Shown: in pieces, positions 50,374 to 58,783 of the stretch | Position numbering within the stretch: position 1 is the first letter of the stretch | How the letters are laid out: every line of letters starts with the position of its first letter | NCBI GenBank assembly: GCA_041394605.1 | Contig: JAWKHX010000010.1 | Span: 1-64,000 of the forward strand | DNA length: 64,000 nucleotides | Reading direction: 5' to 3' | Source: UBA668 sp041394605 | GTDB taxonomy: Bacteria > Actinomycetota > Acidimicrobiia > Acidimicrobiales > Ilumatobacteraceae | Position numbers and translations under genes: made by a program | The notes under the pieces: generated by a model | What the model saw: the letters and a program-made list of their open reading frames with translations, nothing else | Databases searched by the model: none | What the model was told of the DNA's origin: nothing

Positions 50374-53300
50374 GTGGAACCCACCGGCACGCTCGCTCCG
50401 CCCGTCGTGGCCGTGATGGTGGTGCACGAGCCTGGCCCATGGTTCCAGGAGGTCCTCGCCGGCCTGGCCGCCCAGGACCATCCCAACCTCAAGTGCCTGT
50501 TCCTGGTGAGCGGCGAAGCGGGAACGCTGCCCGCCATGATCCGCGAGCGAGTGCCCAACGCGTTCGTGCGCGGCGTGGCCGGCAACCCCGGCTTCGGCGC
50601 CGCGGCCAACGAGGTCATGCGCTTGGTGGACGGCGACAACGGCTTCTTCTGCTTCCTCCACGACGACGTGGCGCTGGACCCCTCGGCCATCCGCCTGCTG
50701 GTGGAGGAGGTCTACCGCTCCAACGCCGGCATCGTCGGTCCCAAGCTGGTGGACTGGGACCACCCCGTCGTGCTGCAACACGTCGGCCTCGCCGTCGACC
50801 GGCTGGGTGAGGTGGACCCGCTGGTGGAGCCCGGCGAGGTGGACCAGGAGCAGCACGACGCCGTGCGCGACGTGTTCGCCGTGCCGTCCGCCTGCCTGAT
50901 GATCCGCGCCGACCTGTTCCGCGCCATCGGCGGCTTCGACCCGGCCATCGAGTACCACGGCGACGACGTGGACCTCTGCTGGCGGGCGCACCTCAGCGGG
51001 GCCCGCGTGGTGGTCGTGCCCGCTGCACGAGGCCGCCACCGCGAGGGCCTGGCCGCCCGGCGGCCGGATGTGCGCCACGCCACACAGGCCGTGCGCAACC
51101 GCATGCGCACCGTGCTGTCGCTCACCGGCGGGCGGCGGCTGGCCCTGGTGGTGCCGCAGTTGGTGCTCGTCACCGTTGCCGAGGTGGTCGTCACCGCCCT
51201 GATGGGCCGCATCCGCCAGGCCGGCGCCGCGCTGGCCGCGCTGGGTGGCATGGTGCTGCGGCTGCCCGGGGTGTTCGCCCGCCGCCGTCAGGTGGCCCCG
51301 CTGCGCCACGTCCCGGACACCGAAGTCGCCGGTCTGCAGCTGCGCGGCAGCGCCCGCCTGGTGGCGTTCCTCCGCGGCCGCGGCGCCCGGGCCGCCGACC
51401 CCGACGCCACCAACGAGCGGCGCTGGCGGGAGACCGCCGGGTCGGCACCCGTGCTGGCCTGGTTGGCGGTGCTCCTGCTGTTCATCATCGGCAGCCGCAA
51501 ACTGATCGCCGGCGGCGTGCCCAACTTCGGTGAGTTCCTCGCCTTCCCGGACAGCCCGTCGCGGCTGTTGTCGTCGTACATGTCGGGGTGGAACGGGCAC
51601 GGCCTGGGCAGTGCCGACCCCACGCCCACCGGCATCGCGCTGGTGGCGGTGGCCAGCATCGGCACGCTCTTCCACATGCAGTTGCTGCACACGGTGAGCA
51701 TTCTCGGGCTGGTGCTCGCCGGGTACCTCGGCGCCTACCGCCTCGGCTCGGCCCTGCCCTCGGTGCGGGCGCGCATCACCCTCTTCGTGGTCTACGCCGC
51801 GGTGCCGCTGCCGTCGCAGTTGCTGTCCGCCGGGCGGTGGAGTGCGCTGGTGGTCTACGCCGCCACGCCATGGGCCGTCCACATCCTGCGCCGCCTTGCC
51901 GGCATCGATTCCTTCGCTGCCGCGCCGGCCGACGACACCGACGGCGTGGTGGAGGTCGTGGGCCGCCGCGCCGTGCGCCTGTTCGCCCAGTTGGCACTGC
52001 TGGCCGCGGTGGCTCTGGCCTTCGCGCCGGCGTTCGCCCTGGTGCTGGTGGGCGTCGGCCTGGCCATGGCGGTAGCCACCGCCGCCGCCGGCTCGTCGCT
52101 GCGTGCTGCCGCCGTGCTGGCCGTTGCGCCGCTGGCCGCGGTGGTGGCGGCCATCGTCGCCAACCTGCCGTGGTCCGCCACCTTGTTCGGCAGCGACGGC
52201 TGGACGTCCATCGTCGGTGTCCCCGAGGTCACCGCCCGGTCGCTCGGCGCCACCACGCTGGCCCGCTTCGCCCTGGGGCTGGGCTCTCTCACCCCGGTGG
52301 CCGTGGCGCTCTACCTTCCCGTGATCGCTGCGCCGCTGGTCGCCCGCTCGTGGCGGTTCACGTGGGCGCTGCGGGCCGCTGCGCTGGTGTTCGCCTTCGG
52401 TGCGCTGGCCATCCTCGACGATCGGGCGGCGCTGCCGTTCCGCATGCCCGAGCCCGGCGTGCTGCTGGTGCCCGTGGCGCTCGGCATCGCCCTTGCGGCC
52501 GGCTGCCTGGCCGCCGCCTTCGAGGCCGACGTGCTGCGCGGCTCGTTCGGCTGGCGGCAGCCGCTCGGTGTGCTGGCCGCCGCGGCCATCGTCATCGGCC
52601 TCGTGCCCGGCGTGGCCGCAGTGGGCGGCGGACGCTGGAACACCCCGGAGCGCACCCTGCACGGCGTGTACGTGGAGTTCGCCGCCGACCCTGCCGAAGG
52701 CGACTACCGGGTGCTGTGGGTGGGTGACCCGGCGGCCCTGCCCGTGGCCGGGTGGACGCTGCAGCCCGGCATCGGCTTCGCAATCACCGACGATGGCCCA
52801 CTGGAGGTGCAGGAGCACTGGAGCGGCCAGCCCACTGCGGCGGAGCAGAACGTGGCCCGCGCCCTGCGGCAGATGGCTGCGGGCGTCACCCTGCGCGGCG
52901 GCCGGCTGCTGGCCCAGTACGGCATTCGGTATGTGATCATCCCCGTGGCCGATGGCTTCAACGGCACCATCGAGCACCCCCGCCCGGTGCCGGCCGGCCT
53001 GGACGAAGTGCTCGACGACCAGCTGGACCTGGCGTCGCCGCTGCTCGGGCCGCCGAACTACCTGGTCTACGAGAACACTGCGTACGCGCCGGTGCGGGCG
53101 ACCCTCACGGCGTCCGGCGCCGACGCCAGCCTGCTGGCGGGTGACGAGGCCGGGGTCAGTGCCGATCTGCGCGGTTCGGTGCCGTTCGCCATCGGCGCGC
53201 AGGACATCGGGCCCGCCGGCGGCCAGGTGGAGGCGGGCACGCTGCACGTCGCCGTGCCGTACGACCCGGCGTGGACGCTGACGGTGGACGGCCAGTCGGT

Positions 53301-53745
53301 GGCCGCCCGCCGGGCGTTCGGCGTCACCATGGCCTACGACGTGCCGGCCGGTGGCGACGCCACGCTGGAGTACGACACCCCCCTCACCCGCTCCCTGTGG
53401 CTGCTGGCCCAGTTGGTGGTGTGGCTGGGGTTGGCGCTCGCCGCCACCCGGTTCCAGCCGTCGGTGTTCCTGCGACGCCGGCGTGCGGACACCGCGCTGC
53501 TCGACACTGCACAGGTGGCCGACCTCTCGGCTCCGTATGCCCTGCCCGAGGCAGACGACCTGCCATGGGGTGCCACCGGCGACCCGGGTCTGACGCGAGC
53601 CGACGACGAGTTCGAGATCATGGCTGGCGACGATCTCGGCGCGGAATCCGCGGCCGCTTCGCCCGCCACCTCCAGCGACGGCCCTGCGCCAGCGTCTGCG
53701 GCCGTGGGTGAGGAACCCGCCGACGGCGAGGAGGGCCGGTCGTGA
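50374..53745 (+). CDS. Large membrane protein with N-terminal GT2 glycosyltransferase domain
   Basis: A 1123-residue protein. Residues about 8-270 are a GT2 domain: VAVMVVHEPGPWFQEVLAGL, NPGFGAAANEVMRLVDGDNG, FFCFLHDDVALDPSAIRLLV with a DxD-like acidic motif, and AIGGFDPAIEYHGDDVDLCW with the ED-type acceptor motif. Then come about 12-14 membrane segments (from VPQLVLVTVAEVVVTALMGR to about residue 750), an extracellular domain with WNTPERTLHGVYVEFAADPA, one more helix near residue 1010, and an acidic cytoplasmic tail. This architecture recurs in Actinobacteria next to DUF5719 and GDP-mannose genes. It likely extends an envelope glycan. The stop overlaps the next start by 4 bases. Confidence 0.87.
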   Translation: MEPTGTLAPPVVAVMVVHEPGPWFQEVLAGLAAQDHPNLKCLFLVSGEAGTLPAMIRERVPNAFVRGVAGNPGFGAAANEVMRLVDGDNGFFCFLHDDVALDPSAIRLLVEEVYRSNAGIVGPKLVDWDHPVVLQHVGLAVDRLGEVDPLVEPGEVDQEQHDAVRDVFAVPSACLMIRADLFRAIGGFDPAIEYHGDDVDLCWRAHLSGARVVVVPAARGRHREGLAARRPDVRHATQAVRNRMRTVLSLTGGRRLALVVPQLVLVTVAEVVVTALMGRIRQAGAALAALGGMVLRLPGVFARRRQVAPLRHVPDTEVAGLQLRGSARLVAFLRGRGARAADPDATNERRWRETAGSAPVLAWLAVLLLFIIGSRKLIAGGVPNFGEFLAFPDSPSRLLSSYMSGWNGHGLGSADPTPTGIALVAVASIGTLFHMQLLHTVSILGLVLAGYLGAYRLGSALPSVRARITLFVVYAAVPLPSQLLSAGRWSALVVYAATPWAVHILRRLAGIDSFAAAPADDTDGVVEVVGRRAVRLFAQLALLAAVALAFAPAFALVLVGVGLAMAVATAAAGSSLRAAAVLAVAPLAAVVAAIVANLPWSATLFGSDGWTSIVGVPEVTARSLGATTLARFALGLGSLTPVAVALYLPVIAAPLVARSWRFTWALRAAALVFAFGALAILDDRAALPFRMPEPGVLLVPVALGIALAAGCLAAAFEADVLRGSFGWRQPLGVLAAAAIVIGLVPGVAAVGGGRWNTPERTLHGVYVEFAADPAEGDYRVLWVGDPAALPVAGWTLQPGIGFAITDDGPLEVQEHWSGQPTAAEQNVARALRQMAAGVTLRGGRLLAQYGIRYVIIPVADGFNGTIEHPRPVPAGLDEVLDDQLDLASPLLGPPNYLVYENTAYAPVRATLTASGADASLLAGDEAGVSADLRGSVPFAIGAQDIGPAGGQVEAGTLHVAVPYDPAWTLTVDGQSVAARRAFGVTMAYDVPAGGDATLEYDTPLTRSLWLLAQLVVWLGLALAATRFQPSVFLRRRRADTALLDTAQVADLSAPYALPEADDLPWGATGDPGLTRADDEFEIMAGDDLGAESAAASPATSSDGPAPASAAVGEEPADGEEGRS

Positions 53746-55187
53746 GATACCGCCCCCTCGCACTCGTACTGCTCGTGCTGCTGCCGCTCGGCCTGGGCGC
53801 CGTGGCCGTCACCACGGACGGCCCGGTCCACACGGACCCCACGTTCGCCTCGCTGCAGCCGCCCACGCTGCCGTTCGTGCCCACCCAGGGCTTCCTCAAC
53901 GCCACCTGGTTCTGCGCCGGCGTGCCGATCTCCGAGGGCGGCTCCGGCGGCGACGTGGTGGTGGTGAATCCGGGTGAGACGCCGATGGAAGGCAGCTACA
54001 CGGTGTTCTCGGACACCAAAGGCGTGGACGCCGCCACCGGCGCGTTCACGGTGGATCCGCGCAGCACGTGGACACTCGCCGTGGAGAACGCCTCCACCGG
54101 CACGGACTACCTGTCGGCGATGGTGGAGATCAAGGGCGGCGGTGGGGTGGTGGAGCAGCGCGCCGACCACGAGCAGGGGTCTGCCGTCAGCCCGTGCTCC
54201 AACAGCGCATCGAGCACCTGGTACTTCGCCGACAACTACACCCTCAACGACAGCGAGAACTCGCTGGTCATCACCAACCCGTACCCGGACGACGCGATCG
54301 TGGACATCCTCGCCGTCAACCCGCAGGGCTCGTACTCGGCGCAGAACCTGCAGGGCATCGCCGTGCGCGGCCAGTCCGTGTTGGTCATCGCCCAGCGGTT
54401 GATGCCCAAGGAGGAGTCCGTGCTGGCGTTCTCCGTGGTCGCCCGCCGCGGCCGGGTGGTGGTGGCCCGCTCCCAGCGGTACCGCGGCGAGCGGTTGGGG
54501 TTCAGCAACACGCTCGGCTCGCCGTCCACCTCCACCGACTGGTACTTCGCCGACGGCGAGAACTCCGACGACGTGCGCTTCGAGCGGTACACGATCTACA
54601 ACCCGAACGACCGCGACGTCACCGTGGCCGCGGTGGCGCTGGGCGTGCCGATGGACGACCCGGACTTCGTCAACCTCCGCGAAGACACCATCGGGCCGGG
54701 TGGGGTGGTGTCGTTCACCACTGCGGAGTGGGAGGGGCTGCCGGCCGGCCGGCACCACATGGCGTTCTCCTCGGAGTCCGACCTCGGCGTGGTGGTGGAA
54801 CGGGCCATCACCCGCACCGCCGGCGACGGCTACGTCACCACCGTGTGCCTCGGCGCCCCTACCCCGTTCAGCCAGTACTACCGCTGGACGATGGGCATCG
54901 GCACGGACCTGGCGGTGGACGGCGTGCTGATCGTGGCCAACCTCGGCCTGTACGACGGCACCGTCACCGTGAAGGCGCTGGGTCCTGGCGGCGAAGCAGC
55001 CATCCCCGGGCTGGAGGCCGTGGCGCTGCCGGCCAACGGGGTGGTCGCCATCGCCATCCCGCAGTTGGACGCGGCACTGGGTGTGCCGCTGGTGGTGGAG
55101 GCCGACCAACCGATCGTGGTCGAGCGGCAGTTGCCCCGAGGCGCCGACCTTCGCGGCCGGTCCGCATCACTCGCCCTGCCGGGCTGA
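53742..55187 (+). CDS. Secreted DUF5719-like protein
   Basis: A 481-residue exported protein. The N-terminal hydrophobic segment is PLALVLLVLLPLGLGAVAVT. The body is all beta in appearance, with repeated blocks opening in TWFCAGVPISEGGSGGDVVV, STWYFADNYTLNDSENSLVI and STDWYFADGENSDDVRFERY, that is, about three related units of roughly 120 residues. The type and the position right behind the GT2 membrane protein match DUF5719 proteins of Actinobacteria. Function is unknown; an extracytoplasmic partner of the glycosyltransferase is a reasonable guess. GTG start, coupled to the upstream gene. Confidence 0.75.
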   Translation: MRYRPLALVLLVLLPLGLGAVAVTTDGPVHTDPTFASLQPPTLPFVPTQGFLNATWFCAGVPISEGGSGGDVVVVNPGETPMEGSYTVFSDTKGVDAATGAFTVDPRSTWTLAVENASTGTDYLSAMVEIKGGGGVVEQRADHEQGSAVSPCSNSASSTWYFADNYTLNDSENSLVITNPYPDDAIVDILAVNPQGSYSAQNLQGIAVRGQSVLVIAQRLMPKEESVLAFSVVARRGRVVVARSQRYRGERLGFSNTLGSPSTSTDWYFADGENSDDVRFERYTIYNPNDRDVTVAAVALGVPMDDPDFVNLREDTIGPGGVVSFTTAEWEGLPAGRHHMAFSSESDLGVVVERAITRTAGDGYVTTVCLGAPTPFSQYYRWTMGIGTDLAVDGVLIVANLGLYDGTVTVKALGPGGEAAIPGLEAVALPANGVVAIAIPQLDAALGVPLVVEADQPIVVERQLPRGADLRGRSASLALPG

Positions 55188-55192
55188 CGGTC

Positions 55193-55639
55193 ATGGTCCA
55201 GGTCATCATCGCCGTGGTCGTCGTCGTGGCCGCTGTTGCCGTCGGGTTGCTCCTCCGTCGCCGTCAGGCGGTGGAAGCGCCCACCCAGCCCTCGCTGCAG
55301 ATCCCCGCCCAACTGGACCGCGCCGACTTCGCGGCCAGCACGCCGTGGCTGGTGGCGGTGTTCTCCTCGGCCTCCTGCCACACCTGTGCGGACGTGGTGG
55401 CCAAGGCCCGTGTGCTGGCGTCGCCGCAGGTGGCCGTGGTGGACGTGGAGTTCGGGGCCGACGCGGCCTTGCACCGCAAGTACCGGATCGACGCCGTGCC
55501 GATCCTGGTGGTGGCGGATGCCGACGGTGTGGTGCATCGCGGGTTCGCCGGGCCGGTGACGGCCACCGACCTGTGGGCTGCCGTGGCCGATGCCCGCCAG
55601 CCGGGAAGCACGCCGGAACCGGAACTGGGCAACGGCTGA
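55193..55639 (+). CDS. Membrane-anchored thioredoxin-like protein
   Basis: A 148-residue protein. An N-terminal helix (residues 3-22, VIIAVVVVVAAVAVGLLLRR) precedes a thioredoxin fold with TPWLVAVFSSASCHTCADVV, so the active site is CHTC rather than CGPC, and the cis-Pro segment is RIDAVPILVVADADGVVH. It may maintain thiols of secreted proteins such as the Cys-bearing repeat proteins nearby. It lies 5 bases after the DUF5719-like gene, so it is probably in the same operon. Confidence 0.85.
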   Translation: MVQVIIAVVVVVAAVAVGLLLRRRQAVEAPTQPSLQIPAQLDRADFAASTPWLVAVFSSASCHTCADVVAKARVLASPQVAVVDVEFGADAALHRKYRIDAVPILVVADADGVVHRGFAGPVTATDLWAAVADARQPGSTPEPELGNG

Positions 55640-55677
55640 GCCGCGCGGGCGGCGCGGGGTGCGCCGGCGGCGGGGGT

Positions 55678-57607
55678 TCAGTCCACGTCGACGGTTGCCG
55701 ACGGCGCTTCGCTGCCGGACAGCGTGGAGTGCACGATGCGGGCGACATCCGCCCCATCGATGGTCTCGCGCTCCAGCAGTTCCTCGGCCACCTTGTCCAG
55801 CGCGCCGCGGTGCTTGGTGAGCAGTTCCACCGCTCGCGCCTCCTGCTCGTGGAGGATGCGGAAGATCTCCGTGTCGATCATCTTGGCGGTGTCGTCGCTG
55901 TACTCGCGGCCCTGGGTCATGAGGTCCTCGCCGAGGAACACCTGCTGCTGGCTGTGCCAGGCCATCGGGCCCACCGTGTCGCTCATGCCCCACTCGCGCA
56001 CCATGCGGCGGGCAATGGCGGTGGCTTGCTCCAGGTCGTTGGCCGCGCCGGAGTTGAGATGGCCGAACACGATCTTCTCGGCCACCCGGCCGCCCATGGC
56101 GCGGCAGATGACGTCCTCGAAGTACTCCTTGGAGTAGGTGTGCCGTTCCTCGGGCAGGCTCCAGGTGACGCCGAGCGCCATGCCGCGGGGGAGGATCGTG
56201 ACCTTGTGCAGCGGGTCGGCGTTGGGCAGCACCACCGTGAGGATGGCGTGGCCGCCTTCGTGGATGGCGGTGGCCCGCTTCTCCTCTGCGCTGAGCACCA
56301 GGCCTCGCGGCGGGCGCCCATGACCCGCGGTCGCGGGCGTTCTCGAAGTCGATCCGCTCGACATGCTTGCTGCCCCGCCGCACGGCGAACAGTGCGGCCT
56401 CGTTGACCAGGTTGGCCAGATCGGCGCCGCTCATGCCGGGGGTGGCCCGAGCCATGGTCTCCAGGTCCACGTCGGCGCCCATCCGCTTGTCGCGGCTGTG
56501 CACCTTGAGGATGGCGAGGCGCTCGTCGAACTCGGGCAGCGGCACCACGATCTGGCGGTCGAAGCGGCCGGGCCGCAGCAGTGCCGGGTCGAGGATGTCG
56601 GGCCGGTTGGTTGCGGCGAGGATGACGATGCCCTCGCTGGTCTCGAAGCCGTCCATCTCCGCCAGCATCTGGTTGAGCGTCTGCTCGCGCTCGTCGTGCC
56701 CGCCGCCGAGGCCGGCGCCGCGCTTGCGGCCGATGGAGTCGATCTCGTCGATGAAGATGATGGCCCGGCCCATCTTGCGGGCCTGCTGGAACAGGTCGCG
56801 CACGCGGCTGGCGCCGACGCCCACGAACATCTCCATGAAGTCCGAGCCGGTGACGCTGAGGAAGCCGACGCCGGCTTCACCGGCCACCGCGCGGGCCAGC
56901 AGGGTCTTGCCGGTGCCGGGAGGACCGACCAGCAGGATGCCCTTGGGCACGCGGGCGCCGATCTCGCGGAAGCGCTCCGGCATGCGCAGGAAGTCCACCA
57001 CTTCGGTGATCTCCTGCTTCACGCCCTCGTAGCCGGCGATGTCGGCGAACGTGGTGGACGGCTTGTCGGCGGAGTAGGCCTTGGCCCGGCTGCGGCCGAT
57101 GGACATGACATTGCCCATCTGGCCCTGGGCCCGGCGGTTCATCCACACCAGGAAGCCGATGATGAGGATGAACGGCAGCAGCAGGCTGGCCCAGCTGAGC
57201 AACCAGTTGCTCTCCGGGGTCTTGCTGCTCCAGTCCACGTTGTGCTCGGCGAGGAGCGCGCGCTCGGACTCGTCGGGGAAGTTGTCGCGGACGGTGGTGT
57301 TGAACTTCGAGCCGTCGGTGAGGTCGCCGGAGATGGTGTTGTCGCCGTTGTTGACGGTGAACTTCTCCACCTTGTCGGCCTTCACCAGCTCGATGAACTC
57401 GGTGTAGCTCTTGGTCTCGCCGTTGTCGCTGGGCCAGACCTGGTTGAGGACCAGCATGCCCACGATGACGGCGAGGAGGACCGGAATGCTCCAGCGGGGC
57501 CAGCCGGCGGTCGCAGGCTTGCGCCCACCGCCGTTGGGGGGCTGGGGGCCCTGCTGCTGGCCACGGCCGGGAGGCGGCGGTGGCGGCGGCGGGGGAAGAT
57601 TGCTCAT
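55678..57607 (-). CDS. ftsH: ATP-dependent zinc metalloprotease FtsH, two apparent frameshifts
   Basis: A membrane AAA+ protease of about 644 residues. It has a poly-Pro head (residues 5-13), TM1 at about 41-57, an extracytoplasmic loop, TM2 at about 137-155, Walker A GPPGTGKT (about 228-235), Walker B IIFIDEIDSIG, and the SRH motif ATNRPDILDPALLRPGRFDR. The protease domain has the zinc motif HEGGH and later NDLEQATAIARRMVREWGMS. Between ENARDR and LVLSAEEKRATA (about 56305-56335) two single-base losses in G/C runs shift the frame; correcting them gives MGARRE then the protease domain. FtsH is normally essential, so error in the sequence is likely. The short C-terminus ends in VDVD. Confidence 0.93.
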
Positions 57608-57613
57608 GGGCCA

Positions 57614-57619
57614 ATCCTA
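57614..57619 (-). promoter_or_regulatory. Probable -10 hexamer TAGGAT for ftsH, leaderless
   Basis: TAGGAT on the minus strand is 6 bases before the ATG of ftsH at 57607, with no ribosome site between. Confidence 0.4.
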
Positions 57620-57707
57620 CGGGGCCGGGACAGGAATGGTTCGGCAGTTGCCGCGCCGGATCGCGCGGGTGTTCGCCACCATCCACCACTTTCCGCGCGC
57701 GGTCTCG

Positions 57708-57713
57708 TAAGTT
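57708..57713 (+). promoter_or_regulatory. Probable -10 hexamer TAAGTT, leaderless
   Basis: TAAGTT is 8 bases before the ATG of the DUF3499 gene. It points away from the ftsH promoter about 90 bases to the left. Confidence 0.4.
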
Positions 57714-57721
57714 TCCCGCCC

Positions 57722-57958
57722 ATGAGTCGTCAGTGCTCCCGCACGGGTTGCGCCCTTCCGGCCACGGCCACGCTGTCGTACCAGTACGCCAGGTCGATGG
57801 TCTGGCTGGACGATCTCTCCGACGAGCGCGACCCCCACAGCTACGACCTGTGCGAGCGCCACACCGGGCGGCTGTCCGTGCCCAACGGCTGGCGCCTGGA
57901 AGACCGTCGCTCGCGGCGCCAGCTGGTCACTGCCGGCGCCCGCCTGCTGGCCGGCTGA
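57722..57958 (+). CDS. DUF3499 family protein
   Basis: A 78-residue protein of the actinobacterial DUF3499 family. It begins SRQCSRTGCALPATATLSYQ, with a Cys-x4-Cys pair, and continues DPHSYDLCERHTGRLSVPNG with another Cys and His, so it probably binds zinc. WRLEDRR follows as in relatives. In mycobacteria and Streptomyces the gene is next to phosphomannomutase and F420 genes, as it nearly is here. Its job is unknown. Confidence 0.88.
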   Translation: MSRQCSRTGCALPATATLSYQYARSMVWLDDLSDERDPHSYDLCERHTGRLSVPNGWRLEDRRSRRQLVTAGARLLAG

Positions 57959-57982
57959 GCCATACCGCCGGGCACCGCTCGG

Positions 57983-57988
57983 TAGGCT
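57983..57988 (+). promoter_or_regulatory. Probable -10 hexamer TAGGCT, leaderless
   Basis: TAGGCT is followed by 8 bases and the GTG of the CPBP protease gene. Confidence 0.4.
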
Positions 57989-57996
57989 CGCCCCCC

Positions 57997-58728
57997 GTGG
58001 CTCCCCCCTCCCTGCCCCCCGTGCGCACGGTGGGCGACCGCGCCCAGGTGCCCTTGCCCACGGCGGCGCTGGGGTGGGCGGGCGCGTGGCTGCTGGGCAA
58101 CGTGGTGGCCGCCGCCGTCTTCGCCGCCAGCGGTCACGAGACGGTCGCCGAGGCCGGGCCAGGGTGGCTGGCCCTGTCGTCGCTGGGGTTGTGGATCCCG
58201 CTGGTGGCCATGGTGGTGGGCCTCGGCCGCAAGTTCGGGCGCGACCATCTCGTGGCCGACTACGGCGTGTCGTTCCGCCCGGTGGACCTCGTCGGCATCC
58301 CGGCCGGGGTGCTGGCCCAGCTGGTGGTGCTGCCGCTCGTCTACCTGCCGCTGCAGCACTTCTGGCCCGGCACGTTCTCCGACGACCGTCTGGAGGAGCG
58401 TGCTCGTGATCTCTGGGACAACGCCCATGGGGCCGGGCTGGCCCTGCTGGTGGTCGTGGTCGTGGTGGGCGCCCCGCTGGTGGAGGAACTGGTCTACCGG
58501 GGCCTGCTGCAAGGCGCGCTCACCCGCCGGCTGGACGACGTGGTGGGGCTGGTGGCGGCCGCGCTGTGGTTCGCGGCCATCCACTTCCAGCCGGTGGAGT
58601 TCCCCGGCCTGTTCATGATCGGCCTCGTGCTCGGCGTCTGCATGTGGCGCACCGGCCGTCTGGGCATGCCGATCCTTGCTCATGTGGCGTTCAACGCCAC
58701 CGGCCTGGCGCTGGCGGCGGGCCGCTGA
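57997..58728 (+). CDS. CPBP family intramembrane metalloprotease
   Basis: A 243-residue membrane protein of the CAAX-protease/bacteriocin-processing family. It has about six to seven hydrophobic segments. The catalytic signature is VGAPLVEELVYRGLLQGALT (EExxxR), followed by ALWFAAIHFQPVEFPGLFMI with a conserved His and ILAHVAFNATG with His and Asn. Members act in membrane-protein processing or self-immunity; the substrate is unknown. GTG start. It lies 38 bases after the DUF3499 gene and 55 bases before the next. Confidence 0.9.
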   Translation: MAPPSLPPVRTVGDRAQVPLPTAALGWAGAWLLGNVVAAAVFAASGHETVAEAGPGWLALSSLGLWIPLVAMVVGLGRKFGRDHLVADYGVSFRPVDLVGIPAGVLAQLVVLPLVYLPLQHFWPGTFSDDRLEERARDLWDNAHGAGLALLVVVVVVGAPLVEELVYRGLLQGALTRRLDDVVGLVAAALWFAAIHFQPVEFPGLFMIGLVLGVCMWRTGRLGMPILAHVAFNATGLALAAGR

Positions 58729-58783
58729 CCGAGGCGGTGGTGACCGTGCCCGACCCCACTCGCATGGAACAATTCCCGACGAC

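Noticed and set aside
50266..53763. An 1165-residue leftward open frame
   Set aside because: It is antisense to the large GT2 gene and shows shadow-frame composition.
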